64,000 nt of DNA from Cochliopodium minus (GCA_024220525.1 JAMYWO010000026.1:74530-138529), one strand, 5' to 3'. Positions 24,041 through 36,394 are shown, numbered from the stretch's first letter. Numbers and translations: made by a program. Notes: generated by a model not told the origin, from the sequence alone.

Positions 24041-27000
24041 GGCTTACAAAAACAAAAAACCTCAAAAGCGAAAGACCATCACCTTGGACTCGAAACTAAT
24101 ATTGATCACCGCAGAGCGAAGCACACTAATTACCATGGACAACAAAGGTGACTTGAGACTCTTCTCCATCAAACTCAAAAAGGCCAACGTCGATAAACTC
24201 CCTATTTTCTCTTTGTTTAACACCAAACTGAGCTGTTTTTGTTTAGAAAAAACTCAATGTAAGTACAAAAATAAATTAGATTGTAAAAACTAAAAATTAC
24301 AAAAAAAAAACTAAAATTAAAATTAATTCTATTTTCAATTACTTATTAAAAAATATTAAAAAGTTTTTCAAAACGAATTTTAACAAACCAAAAAATAATT
24401 TCGCAAAAACTAAAAATTACGAAAAAAATAATTAATTTTAAAATCAAAATAATTTTTTAATAAACTAAAATTAAAAAAAAAAAAATGTTAAATAAAAAAT
24501 ATTAAATAAAAAATATTAAATAAAAAATTAAAATTAAAAATATGAAAAAAAAAAACTTTTTTTTTTGCTAGCTACAAACGACATGGAAATAGACGAATTG
24601 ATCGATTCTTCTTCGGACAGCGACGACGGCATCAATTCTCCCAAAGAAAGGAACTCAGGAGAAAACACTCCTAAGGAGATTTCTTCTCCCAAAAAGGAGC
24701 GCCCCCTCACCAACTCCACAAAGGCCACCATCCTCATCAAACCCGTCATTGACATTGATATGCAATTAAGTGAAGAATTTTTTGATTTGGATCATTGTGA
24801 TGCAGAGATGCTCCTTTCTCATCATAATGTAATTTGTACAAAACTTGAAGGTAAAAATTTATTTAATTTTATTGTATTTTTAAATGGATTTTATTTAATT
24901 TTTATTCATGAATTTCTAAATTATTTCATTTTCAATTATTATTTTAATTTATTATTTTTATTTTTGTTTATTTAATATGAATTGAATATTTTTTTATTTT
25001 TATTTAATCTTATATTTTGGTTATTTTTATTGTTATAAATATTTTTTATTTTATTATTTTTAATATGATTCACTTTTTTAATTTAAAATTTATTCAAGTA
25101 AAAATCTTTTTTTATGTTAGGTTACCTTAGGAATATCAGACGACTTAACGAAATGCTGAGATTTTTGGGCACAGAAACATCTGAATACAACAGTGTTCTC
25201 ACCAAAAAAAATAGTTGGGTCTCCTCTCAAAAAAAGGTCAAATAAATCTTTTTTTTTTTTTATTTTATTTTTCACTTATTTTTTTATTTTTTTTTAATTA
25301 TTCATCTTATTTTTTTTATTTTTTTTTTCAGATTTATTTGATTTTATTCATTAATTTTAAATATTATTGTCTTTATTAGTTTTTTATTTTTATATTCATT
25401 AATTTTAAATTTTCTAATTTTATTTTATTTTACATTTTTGAACTTTTTTTAAAAAAAAATTATTAATCCATCAATTAATTTATTTAATTTTTTTTTTCAT
25501 TTTTAAAAATCAAAGGGACTAGAAATAAAAAGAAAGATAGAAACAGAGCTCAAAAAACAGGGAATACAGCTCAACAACCCCCAAACTAACAACAACCAGA
25601 CCAACAACAAAGAAATCGCGCAGTCCATACAAAGCACGGTGTCGGAGTGGGCTTCCAACAAGAAAAACTCCACTTTCAGGAAGTCCAGCGAGGGCGCTTA
25701 TCATACTTTGAAGTCGCCCAGATCTAATAACATGGATTCTCTTCTTCCTCAAAAGAAAAATTATACTATGGGGTAAAAAAAAAAAAAAATTTTTAATTTC
25801 ATTTTTCAAATTAATTATATAAAAAATTTTTTAATTTTTTTTTAAAAAATTAAATCTAAGTTTCATTCAATTCATTTTTATTTAATTTAAAAAATTCATT
25901 TAAATTATAGAAAATTTTAAATTTATTTAAAATATTCACTTCAAAACTTTGCTATTTTAAAAAAAAGTCGCAACTCTGTTGACAAGGTATTTCGGGAACA
26001 TCAGCTTCAATTCAACAACAAGCCAAACAACTTGCACTCTAACTTTGTTTACCCTACATGCAGTTTGTGGTAAAAAAATTGTTTTTGATGAGTTTTATTT
26101 AAAATTTATTCTTAATTAAATTTAATTTATTTCATTTTTAAGTAATTTTATTTTATTTTAAATTTTATTTATTTTTATTCGTCTTTTTTTTTTGAGGATT
26201 GGCGACTACAACAATCTAATCAAGCTAAAAATCAACCCAACCACGAAAGAAGCGAAGAACGTAGGCGAATGGAACTACAGCTTCATCATCGTGGACATGA
26301 TTTACGTGGAGAACACCAAGACCCTGTGGATCGCCTCCGACAACAAAATCTTTGTGGTGGACGCTTCCAATCCCAACTCCATCATCAAAGAAATCCCTTT
26401 GCCCGTCAAACTCAAGGTCATCAAGATTGTCTTGCTTCCTTTTGACAATTCAAAGACCCATGTACTCCTTAAAAAAAATCCATTTGTTATTTAAATCATT
26501 TTAATTTTTAATCATTTTTATTTTTAATTTTAAATCATTTTAATTTTTAATTTTTAAATTTTTTTAATTTTAAATTCTAAATAATTTAAATCATTTTAAT
26601 TTTTTAATTTTAAATCATTTTAATTTTTTAATTTTAAATCATTTTAATTTTTCAATTTTTTATTTTAAAATAGGTGTGGGTGATTACACAAACAACGATT
26701 TTAATTTTCCACTCCTCCTCTTTCAAGTTTCTTCAAAAGATCAAGTGTTTCCACCTCACTCACCTCGACATCGTGGCCGAAAACACCTTGTTATCCATTA
26801 CCGAAGGAAATCAATTGTCCTCATGGACATTCCAATCTTTGTATAATAATGGTAAAAATTTTTTTTAACCTTTCTTATTTTTATTCATTTTTTTTAATTT
26901 TTAATTTTTAATTTTAATTTGATTTTCAAAAATATTTTACCTAGTTGATAATTTTAACAACTCCAATGATTCCAATGAAATTAACTCCATTGGTCTCAGT

Positions 27001-27108
27001 AATTTATTCTACCCTGTTCATGAAAATATTTCCCAAAACATCAACAAGAAGAAATCTTCCAAACTGTTCAGCAGGATAAGAAAGACCAGCATCAAAAACA
27101 AAAAATGA
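24041..27108 (+). CDS. Beta-propeller-like regulatory protein, 5' truncated
   Basis: Eight exons keep one frame: 24041-24258, 24572-24850, 25121-25236, 25516-25772, 25968-26069, 26197-26461, 26674-26851, 26945-27108 (526 codons). The first follows an acceptor (cttttttcag), so an upstream exon is missing. Blade-like segments occur early (LILITAERSTLITMDNKGD) and late (KTLWIASDNKIFVVDASN, VWVITQTTILIFHSSSF, AENTLLSITEGNQLSSWT). They are interrupted by a Ser/Asn-rich acidic insert (DELIDSSSDSDDGINSPKE), and the protein ends with a basic tail (KLFSRIRKTSIKNKK). The pattern recalls the C-terminal propellers of RhoGEF/LRRK-type amoebal signalling proteins, but no catalytic domain is present in this piece. 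The strand spacing supports a propeller; the function is unknown. Confidence 0.7.
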
Positions 27109-27366
27109 GCTCATTTTAAAAAAAAAAAAGATTGTTTTTATTTTTGTGAAATTGTACAAATAAAAAGAGGTTGATTTGTTCAAATTTTTATTAGATTTTA
27201 AATTTATTTCCATTAAATATTTATTTCATTCTATTCCATTTTTTACTCAAAATTTCATTTTTTTTTAATCTGATTTTTATAAAGAGAGAAAATAAAATTT
27301 TATTTTTATCCTCAATTAAAAAATAAATAAAAAAAAAACTTAAATTTAATTCCTCAGGAAAAAAAA

Positions 27367-27657
27367 ATGACTGATGTTATCACTTTAAAACACTTAAATT
27401 CTGAAGTTTCTAAAAGAACAAATCCAACAGTGCTTGTTGCCAATCAAACTATTTTGGCATTCAATAAAAAAGCAGAACAAATGTGGAGTCGTTTTGATGT
27501 AGATTTAATGGATCTTATTGGAGAAAACTACAACAACTTTTTGGAAACCAAAAAATACAAGGAAGATCTTTTGTCTACCATCTTCACTTTAAATAATGTC
27601 GAAAATCTAAATTTGCAAACAGATAAAATAATAAATTCTGTATATTTGAATTTGTAA
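27367..27657 (+). CDS. Mini-PAS-like protein, copy 1
   Basis: A single-exon 96-residue protein. The core NPTVLVANQTILAFNKKAEQ followed by DLMDLIGENYNNFL looks like the first half of a PAS fold (strand, strand, N-x-x-A helix, then the iG loop), but the second half is absent. It shares most residues with the copy at 31488-31775 and fewer with 28476-28736, and ends in DKIINSVYLNL like the former. The start follows an A-rich leader typical of this genome. The PAS relationship is inference; no cofactor site is evident. Confidence 0.75.
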   Translation: MTDVITLKHLNSEVSKRTNPTVLVANQTILAFNKKAEQMWSRFDVDLMDLIGENYNNFLETKKYKEDLLSTIFTLNNVENLNLQTDKIINSVYLNL

Positions 27658-27659
27658 TT

Positions 27660-28470
27660 AAAAAATAAATTTGTGTTCAAAATTTCATAATTATTGCTAT
27701 CTTTTTGATTATTGAATGGGGAAATATGTTTGAGGATACTTAGTGGAAACATCAACATTTTCTTACATATATCTTGGAAATCCATCATGAAGAAGGTTGA
27801 GGCATCTATCAAGGAGCTCCAAATCAAAAATCTATTAATGCTTGAAAAAAACAATTAATTGAAGTTGATTCATACCTGATAAATTCCAAATGCACCAACT
27901 ACTATGAAGAAACTTGTGGAATGTATCCCTTCCAAATTTACTTCATTCCATTCATTACATGATAATTACTATTGCGAGGAAACTTATGGAGATTATAAAA
28001 TAATCTAACAACCTCTTTTTTATTAATCATCAAAATTTAAATAATAATTAATAATTATTAAAATTTATTTATTTTTTAAAGTTTTTAAACCTTCAAATGT
28101 AACTTTTTAATTTCGAAATTGATTTAATCATTATTTTATTTTTTATGCATTTATTTGTGTTTAAAGGATGAAGAAATATATTTGGAACAGATACAATAAG
28201 AACGAATAACTTAAATTGTTTTCAAATTGTTCTTAAATGAAATGAAAATCTGTTTAAGGTGTCATTAATTAATTATTCTAAGCCCTTTATAATTATTTAT
28301 TTGTTAAGAATTTGTAAAATAGTATTGTCAAATAAAGACACCGTGAATCATGTTTAAAGAACTAAAAAGAAATATTTACAAAAACATTTTAAAATCTTTT
28401 AATATTTTATCTTTTACTATTTTTTTCAATTTTGATTAATTTTAATCTTGAAAAAAATTAAAAAAAATTA
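27660..28470. other. Intergenic, nothing recognised
   Basis: About 800 AT-rich bases between two mini-PAS-like genes. No protein-like frame or RNA gene was identified. Confidence 0.45.
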
Positions 28471-28475
28471 AACAA

Positions 28476-28736
28476 ATGGATTATGTTTCTCTCAAACAAC
28501 TCAGATCTGATATTTCCAAAAGAATAGATCCTATAATCGTCATTTCTAACAACACAATAGTTGTATTCAATGAAAAAGCAGAGAAGCTTTTCAAAGAATT
28601 CGATTTGGATCTTCTTGAATACATTGGAGAATCCTATACTTCTTTCTTGGAGATTAATCAGCCCAATGAGGAATTAAAAAAATGTTTTTATTCTCTTCCA
28701 AATGATAATCTACTGAATGAAGAACATGCTAATTAA
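28476..28736 (+). CDS. Mini-PAS-like protein, copy 2 (divergent)
   Basis: A single-exon 86-residue paralogue: LKQLRSDISKRIDPIIVI, NTIVVFNEKAEKLFKEFDLD and YIGESYTSFLE align residue for residue with copies 1 and 3. It is the most diverged copy, with a different C-terminus (LPNDNLLNEEHAN). Conservation of the FN-x-KAE and IGE-x-Y motifs against drift elsewhere suggests all copies are under selection. Confidence 0.7.
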   Translation: MDYVSLKQLRSDISKRIDPIIVISNNTIVVFNEKAEKLFKEFDLDLLEYIGESYTSFLEINQPNEELKKCFYSLPNDNLLNEEHAN

Positions 28737-28739
28737 CAA

Positions 28740-29130
28740 TTTATAAGTTAATTCATTAAAATTTGTGCAAGTTTGAGTTATTTTTTTTTTTATTGAATTT
28801 CAAATTTGAGGAAATTTCTTTCTCAAGAAAGGATTGAGTAATATATGAATATATTTCTATATCTCGCATATTTATATGGGCAATATTCATTCAAAAACAG
28901 TAATATATGAATATAGCCAATCTCCTAACCATTCTTTTTGAGACATTCTTTATTTGATGTTTACAACTCTGATATATCAAGTCTCATTTTTTTAACATTC
29001 TTTGAATTTTTTTGATTTTTTATTTCAACAATATTATTGTTTGAATAGAAACTTGATTTTTTATTCAAAGAGTGTTGTTGTATTTTATTAAAAGAAGAGA
29101 AAAAAAAAAAAACCGCCTGTTTTTAATTCA
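28740..29130. other. Intergenic, nothing recognised
   Basis: AT-rich spacer. The short string agtaatatatgaatata occurs twice (28840 and 28900 regions). No gene seen. Confidence 0.45.
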
Positions 29131-31141
29131 ATGACAGAATTCGATAAAGAAGAAGCATTTAAATTTCTCAGGGAATTGGAAGAATATGATCATAAAGACG
29201 AAATTAGAAGATCAAATTTTGGCGATGATAATAAATTAAGAGAAGCCATATATAAAAAAGATTTATCAAAATTGATAGGTAATTGAAAATTGGTTGATTA
29301 TCATAATCAAATTATATGGATTATATTCGCATAAAAGAAATTATACCGTTCATAAAATGATATTTAATTAAAAGAAGATAATATTCAATGAGATGATCAA
29401 TTAAAAAGATTAACATTTATCAATGATTAGAAAATGATCTTGATATTTTTTTTTTTAGAATTCTTAAATTTTTTCAAAAAAAAAAGATGATACAGGAAGA
29501 AGCCCACTTCACAACGCTTTTACGAACAAAAAATACAAACACGGGGTTGACAAGATCAAATACTTGATCGAAAATAAATGTGACATCCACCTAAGAAAAA
29601 ACAGCAAGAAGAGAGTGACACCATTCCTCTTGGCGGTCAAAGTATGCGATTTGGAAATGGCCAAGTTTTTGATAGAAGAGTTGCAATGTGATGTGAATCT
29701 CACTAACGGAGTCACGGAGGGGGTTTTACACTATGCGAGTGGAAGTAACCAAAATCTTGATGTAATCAGATATTTGGTTGATGAAAAGGTACATTTAAAA
29801 AAATTTAAAAATAATAAAAACAATTTTAAATTAAAATTTTGAATCAAAAAAAAAAAATCAATAAAAAAATTTAAATCTGATTTACAAATCAATTTACAAC
29901 CTCTTACTGAAAGATTCAATTTAAATGAATAACATTTTTTAAAGGGAATGGACATCACACAAATAACCAACAACGATAACAGCTACACAGCAGTAACGAT
30001 GGCAGCAATGAGCAACAAAAACATCGAGGTGATAAAGTACTTTGTGGAGGAGAAAAACTGCGACGTGTTCCAACAAACCGAAGTGGGGTTCACTCTCCTT
30101 CATTTCGCATGTATGAACAACAACTTCCAAGGAAACGAGTTGGTAAAGTATTTGGTGGAGAAAAAATGCAGCCTGGAAAATATGGAGAACAGAGGAGATG
30201 ACACGCCACTTCTTACTGCAGCACAATTTAACAATGATCTCGAAGTTATCAAATTCCTCGTCGAACAGAAGTCCGACGTGAACAAGAAGAACATGGATGA
30301 CACTGCTTTTGAGTGTGCTGCTGCGAAAGGAAGAAACTTCGAGATTGTGAAGTATCTCTATGAAAAAACCAAGTTCGGCAGTGAAGAAGAGAGAAAAAAC
30401 TCCGTATTGAAGTGTATCCGTAATGAGAACGTGCAAATCGTCAAGTATCTGCTTGCCGATGATCAATTTGACTTTAATGATGAAAGATACAGGTATTACT
30501 TTCTTAGTGCGCTTAGATTCAACCCTAATGTCGAAGTGATCAAATATTTGATCGAAGAGAAAAACTGTGACATCCATTCTTACAATAACGATGGTCAAAG
30601 CGTTCTCTTGATGGCTTGCAGAGGCTACGGTACTTCCTTAGGTAAGTTGAAGTACTTGGTTGAAGAGAAGGGGATGGACATGAATGCACTCGAAATCGAT
30701 GATATTGAAAGAAACAGCAGCCTTTTCTGCTTCTTTAGGAGCGTCAGGGGTAAGAGTTTGAATATGGAGGAACTTATGATCTTCTGTTTTTCCAATGGCG
30801 CCAATTTCGACCTTAAAAACGATAATGGAGAAACTCCCAGAACTGTTCTCACCAACTCCTTTCGTGACTGGAGATTACCAAACAAAATCAGGGAAATGAT
30901 CGAATTGTTTGAACGTTTCGAAAATGGAACTTTGTGGAACCTTCAAAACCATTATTTATTTTCTCCTCCCATCAAAAGAGTGGTTTTTTGCTTTCTCGTT
31001 TCTTTTCGCATCAAAACCACCCAATTGTTTCGATCCAAGTTTTCCAAGTATTTGATGCAAATCATCGCTGGACACCTCGTCAATCTTACGTTGAATCTTA
31101 TCAACAAAAGAGATTCTTGCATCAAAAGGAAAAGAATATAA
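29131..31141 (+). CDS. Ankyrin-repeat protein, 548 aa
   Basis: Three exons in frame: 29131-29278, 29487-29788, 29945-31141. After a helical lead (MTEFDKEEAFKFLRELEEYD) come about ten ankyrin repeats of 33-40 residues built on the pattern N-x-E-V-I-K-Y-L-V-E-E-K-x-C-D-I, for example TPFLLAVKVCDLEMAKFLI, EGVLHYASGSNQNLDVIRY and TPLLTAAQFNNDLEVIKFL. The repeats end with GETPRTVLTNS, and a basic tail follows (KRDSCIKRKRI). No F-box, PRANC or kinase domain is visible. Exons are markedly richer in G and C than the introns. It sits between mini-PAS-like copies 2 and 3. Confidence 0.88.
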
Positions 31142-31144
31142 TTA

Positions 31145-31485
31145 AATCCTCTCTATTATTTAAATGCATGTTGAACAAAAGGAAAATATATATCCTGAAA
31201 GCATCTTTAATTGTGAAATTTGATTTTAATTTTTAGTCAAAGTTATATTATTTTTTAAATTGATATTTAATTTTCAATTATGGGAAATCTTTGCTCATTA
31301 TTAACTTGATTTCCATTGTTTTTGATCTAACTTTATTTGAAAAACAGATTCATTTTCGCAGAAATTTCTCATCTTTTATTTTTCTTAGTCCTTGGACTTG
31401 AACTTTGATAATAATTTAAAAAAATAATAAAAATAATAAATAAATATTAAAAAAAAAAAAAAACTCAAAATTAATTAAAAACTTG
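31145..31485. other. Intergenic, nothing recognised
   Basis: AT-rich spacer with an A-rich leader immediately before the next start codon. No gene seen. Confidence 0.5.
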
Positions 31486-31487
31486 AA

Positions 31488-31775
31488 ATGGCAGATATAA
31501 TCACTTTGAAACACTTAAACTTTGAAGTATCTAAAAGAACAAATCCAACAGTGCTTGTGGCTAATCAAACAATTGTAGCATTCAATCAAAAAGCAGAACA
31601 AATATGGAGTGAATGCGACATCGATTTGATGGATCTCATTGGAGAAGACTATCACAGCGTGTTGGACTCTTACAATCTTGGAGAAAGCCTTAAGAACAGT
31701 TTCTACACTATGGATCTTATATCAAACAATCTAAAAAGTGATAAAATAATAAATAATGTGTATTTGAACTTGTAG
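31488..31775 (+). CDS. Mini-PAS-like protein, copy 3
   Basis: A single-exon 95-residue protein very close to copy 1: ADIITLKHLNFEVSKRTNP, NQTIVAFNQKAEQIW, DLMDLIGEDYHSVLD and the end DKIINNVYLNL. Differences from copy 1 cluster after residue 50. It has the same half-PAS-like arrangement and the same A-rich 5' leader. Confidence 0.75.
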   Translation: MADIITLKHLNFEVSKRTNPTVLVANQTIVAFNQKAEQIWSECDIDLMDLIGEDYHSVLDSYNLGESLKNSFYTMDLISNNLKSDKIINNVYLNL

Positions 31776-32070
31776 AAAGATGATATAACTTTAACAAACC
31801 TTCTTGAACATATTTATATCCTAAAGAAAGATTGTTTAATAAAAGTGTTTTATAATTTTAATAGATTAAAGAGAGATTTCATATCTTTTCAGATAATAAG
31901 CAAAAATAAAAAAAAAATTGATTATTAAAGTTTAGAGCAAAACAAAAATTGAGTAATCAACTCCCATCAATTAAATTATTTAAACAATCACTTTGAATCA
32001 AATGTTGAATATTTTGAAAAGAATATGAAAAAGAGTTTTATATAATGAATATTTATTGTAAAAGACATAA

Positions 32071-32725
32071 TTAATTGACTTCATTAACTGTGAATTTTTC
32101 TCCCTTTTCAGTTTGTTTCTTTCCTCTTGCAAGAATTACTTTACGAGATTTATCTTCTTTGAGTTTAGTGATAATAACATTACTTGGATCAATAGGAATG
32201 TTAACAGTTTTTCCGTCCATTTTTTCTCTAGTGATTTTTTCAACGTAAATGCACCATTTCTTTCTGTAAACATTAGTTACTTTTCCTTCTTTTCCTCTAT
32301 GAATTCCTCTAATAATTTTTACTTCATCATCTTTTCTAACTGGGATAGCACGTTTCTTTATTTAAATTTTGATTAAAATTCAATAAATATAGGAAAAATT
32401 TAATATAAAAATTAGAAAGATATGATAATAATCTTTTTGGATATTTTCCACATACAAATCATTGATATGAGTTTAAATAAGAAATATATATTTATATTGT
32501 TTACTTGATGTTCTTTTCTGAGAGTGGTGGACAATGCAGAACTCATCAATTTTCTTCTTTGGAGATTATTAGATTGAAAGCGAGCCTTTCTTTGTTTTCT
32601 TCTGGAGCTAGTTACGTCTAAAATTTGATATTTAGGGTAAATATTGATTTTAAAGATATATTATAGATATATTTTAGAGATTATAAAGTATAATGGATTA
32701 TAATTTTACTTGTATTGAACTTCAT
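32071..32725 (-). CDS. RPL26: 60S ribosomal protein L26 (uL24)
   Basis: A large-subunit ribosomal protein at the peptide exit tunnel. Three exons (32725-32710, 32617-32505, 32355-32071) give 137 aa. They read MKFNTNVTSSRRKQRKARF, LMSSALSTTLRKEHQ, then the KOW segment DDEVKIIRGIHRGKEGKV and VNIPIDPSNVIITKLKED with a Lys-rich end. The KOW motif and the typical MKFN start are diagnostic. The first exon is only 16 bases. Length is close to the usual 140-145. Confidence 0.96.
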
Positions 32726-32888
32726 AATGGAATAAATAGGTTCTATAAGAAATTATAGAGGAAAATATCAATATAAATATTTTTTTTTTATTTATTTTTT
32801 TATAAAATATTAAAAAAATCATTTGAGTTATAATAGAGTAGGAACCAAAAAAAAAATAAAAAAAATATAGTGTTTGGAGAAAAAAACA

Positions 32889-33205
32889 ATGAATTCATTA
32901 TTTTGGCAAACTGCATCATATGATAAAACTGGATGGGGACATTTAAAAACACACAGAAGAATTGCAGTAGGATTAGGAACTGTTGCTTGGTTTTGGATAA
33001 TGTGGAGAGCTAAACATGATGGGGCTGTTGCATTTGTAATAAATTGAAAATGAAATATAATTTTGGAAATTATAATCTCAATATAAATATATTTTAGGGT
33101 TTGAGAGATCCACCATTTGTTGAAGATGTTAAAAAGGAGATGGAATTAATGGATAGAGAAGAAGCTTTGAGATCTCATCAATCAAGCATTGAAGAAGAAA
33201 AATAA
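32889..33205 (+). CDS. NDUFB2: Complex I subunit NDUFB2-like
   Basis: A small accessory subunit of mitochondrial NADH:ubiquinone oxidoreductase. Two exons (32889-33035, 33098-33205) give 84 aa. The segment GTVAWFWIMWRAKHDGAVAF followed by GLRDPPF matches the plant-type NDUFB2 pattern (WFW-x2-YRAKQDGPVVLGWRHPW) known to me from Arabidopsis. A single hydrophobic segment fits its membrane-arm location. Presence of this gene implies a respiring mitochondrion. Confidence 0.82.
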
Positions 33206-33402
33206 AAAAAAAATTTATAACACAATTAATTGGTATTATAATGGATATTAAATATTTAACAATGTTCAAAAGAATCACCTATAATCATTATTATATCGAA
33301 AATCCATTAAAATATTCATAAAATTGCTCATATATAATTTTTGAGATATAACAATATTCTAAGCACAAAAATTGACATCGAAATAAGTTTCAAATAAATA
33401 AA

Positions 33403-35083
33403 ATGAGCCTCATTGAATGGTCGAAAAAAATATTCAATTTGCCAGAGGGACATGATCAAATCCACAAGACATTGAGCAAATTCAGTACATGTCTTGAGTA
33501 TGAAGAGATAGATGATCTCGCCAAGCATATTCAAAAGCAATATATAAAGGAATTGGAAAAAGGGGGATGGCAAGCGGATGCACCTAAAAAAGATTTTTAC
33601 AAGCTTGATAATAACGGTGATTTGGAATCTCTGAGCTTAATACCTTATACACAGAAAGTATATGTCCCATCAAAATCTAAAATCGCATTCATTGGCGATA
33701 TACACGGTTCTGCAGCTAGTTTATTGAGAAATCTCCTCCGATTGAGAAAGATGGATCATCTGAATGATGATTTCATTTGTAATGAGAATTGTTATATAAT
33801 CTTTCTTGGTGATGTCAGTGATAGAGGTTATTATGGGAGTGAATGTTGGTAATTCTATCGAATATTTCTTTTTTTTTTTTTGATTTTTAATATTGGCCCA
33901 AGGTATACTATCTTGTTATTGAAGAAATTAAATTGGAATAAAGTATTTATTTTACAAGGGAATCATGGTAAAAAAAAAAATTAATTCGATAGAATTACCA
34001 CAAATTATTTATCCAAAGAATACAATATATTCAAAAAAATTGAATTTATCAATAGAATTGCTTGAACAAAACAATGTTGATGGATTCACTATTGAATTCT
34101 CCAAAAAGTTTGGTGGAAAAAAAAACAGGATCCAACAGTTTTATCACCTCCTCCCTCAAACCATCTTTTTGAAATCCGGAAAAACAGAAAACGAAAGTCA
34201 AGTGATACAATGCGTGCATGGGGGAATCATCGAAGAGTATAATCCGAAAGGTCTGATTGATTCCCTGAACGATTTCGAGCTGATCACTTCAGTGAAAGAT
34301 ACCAGTGGGTTTAACTGGGGCGATTTCAGAATCAGGGAGGATCCTTTTAAAATTTGTTGTGAAAATAGATTGACCAAATTGTTAATTTGCTCTGACACGG
34401 AGCAATACCTTTCGAAATATAATATTAAAGCTTTATTTAGAGGGCACCAAGATAAGTGCTTCAGTTTAAAATTGTTTCCTTCAACTGATTCTATTGTTTT
34501 AGTGAGGAAGTTGTTGGATGACAAGAAAATTTCTTTTGAAAACTTGGAGAATTCCAATTCCAAAATTCTCAAAAACATGTTTCGCAACACTTTGTCCATT
34601 CCTGTCCATTACTCCAAATCCCTTTCCTCCAAAATTGACGTGCCTGACAACCTTGAATTAATTAGCTCTTTCAATCTCGAAAAGAAAATCTCCGAACAAT
34701 GCAACATTTTGTCCAACATCTTCAAAAATACTGCCAATCCTTATCTTCAAGATCACCTTTGGTATTGGAAAGACGTTCTCGATACCGAGAAACCTCATTG
34801 TACTGATTCTTCTCTTTCTTTGCAACATTTTCGTCCCATTTATACCTCTACTACTTCTGTTGAGACTCAGTCTGTTTCTTGCGATTTTTTTTCAATTTTG
34901 ATAACCGATGATCTTTTTGATGGCTGGTCACTTCATCCTTATGAACATGATTTTTTAACTCCTTCTTCTTTGGTTCCTTGGTACCGAATCACAGATAAAT
35001 TTGGTTCTTGTGCTCCTTCGAGGAACAATGTTTCTTGTTATAATGAAGATGAATTGATTTACTCCAAAAATAATAATTTATAA
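33403..35083 (+). CDS. PPP-type metallophosphatase with unusual C-terminus
   Basis: A Ser/Thr-phosphatase-superfamily enzyme with two metal ions in the active site. Exons 33403-33848, 33903-33967 and 33993-35083 give 533 aa. Signature blocks are present: AFIGDIHGS (residues about 88-96), FLGDVSDRG, then LQGNHE, whose final Glu codon is split by the second intron, and QCVHGGI. FRGHQDKCFS supplies a further metal-ligand His. The roughly 200-residue C-terminal part (YLQDHLWYWKDVLDTEK, SLSLQHFRPIYTSTT, FSILITDDLFDGWSL) resembles the closing strands of PPP phosphatases with large insertions. An N-terminal helical region of about 70 residues precedes the catalytic domain. Substrate unknown. Confidence 0.85.
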
Positions 35084-35149
35084 TTTATTAATTAATAAAA
35101 AAATTTAATTGATTAGGTTATTTGAAATAAATTTTCTTTGGCAATTTAT

Positions 35150-36394
35150 TCAAAGGGATTGTTCAAGAATGGAAAATAAAAGGTATTTTGGAAGTTTAAA
35201 TCCAAATTTCTTTTGGAAATATTTCAAAGCAAGAACAAATTCATTTACGAATAGTTTTGTTTCGTTCGAGAAGTGTATGTGAGTTTGAGGAGACCAAGTT
35301 TCAACTTCACCCGATCCAATGAACATGATTGAAGAATTTTTCGTCAAGAGATGAGATACTTTAAACTCTATCGAATCTAACCATCCAGTGAAAACGATCT
35401 CCCCATTTTTGTAAAGAAGCATGGAACTAATTGAATAACAAAGAATATCTACAATATTTTCGTCTTTTAATATAGTTTTTGGAAAAAAAATATATTTATC
35501 ATCGTCTCCAACAAGAATTTGGTTGTGATCGTTTGATCCAAAGCCAATCAATTCTCCATCTTTTTTTAAAATAAGGGTATGACTTGATGCAGTTCTTATC
35601 GTTTTAACGTTTTCTATTTTTTGTAGGAAAGTTGGGACATTTTTATCTTTATCACCGTTTCCTAAACCCAAATTTCCTCCATAACTTTATTTAAAAAAAA
35701 AAACATAAATAAAGGAGAAATTATCCTTAAAAATGGTTATTTCCATAAAGTTACTTATTTCCAAAAACGAATATTTCACCATTATTTTTCGAGAAAATAC
35801 TGTGTGCCATTCCACAATAAATTTCTTTGATATCTTTATGATTAAACAAAAGAGTGGGAGAATATCTATTTTTTAAATCTCCTAAACCAAGCTGTCCATA
35901 TTCATTTTCGCCGAACACAAACAAATCTCCATTTTCCTTGTAAATCATTGAATGATCTCCTCCCAAAACAATTTTTTTTATCGTCAAATCTTTCATCAAT
36001 AAAACCGGTTTTTCTTGATTTTCAATTTGTTCACTTCCAATTCCTAATTGTCCATGTGAATTGTTCCCAAATACAAATAATTCTCCGCTTTCTTTGTATA
36101 TCATTGTATGAGAGCTCCCACAAGAGATCATCTTTATTGATGGATCTTTCATCACCAATACTGGTTCGTATTGATTTTCATAATTTCCTATTCCTAGTTG
36201 TCCATATCTATTGTCCCCAAATGAAAATAAATCTCCGTTTTTGTGGAGGATGAATGAAAAATCCGCCCCCAAACAAATCGATTTTATGTTTTTATCATTC
36301 GACAATAAGATTGGTTTCTCAACAGATTCTATTTCCTTTCCAATTCCTAATTGTCCATAATCATTACTCCCAAATCCAAATAAATCTCCATTAT
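35150..36394 (-). CDS. RCC1-repeat protein A
   Basis: Two exons, 36394-35755 and 35684-35150. About six RCC1 blades are visible (LFSFGDNRYGQLGIG, ELFVFGNNSHGQLGIG, DLFVFGENEYGQLGLG, LIGFGSNDHNQILVG), forming a seven-bladed propeller. The C-terminus is a separate helical module: WSPQTHIHF, LFVNEFVLALKYFQKKFGFK, LPKYLLFSILEQSL. The 5' end is unclear: the first blade starts after gaatag, which may be an acceptor, and the ATG used by gene B is followed here by an early stop. An upstream exon is not visible. RCC1 propellers act as GEFs or protein-binding platforms; the function here is unknown. Confidence 0.8.
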
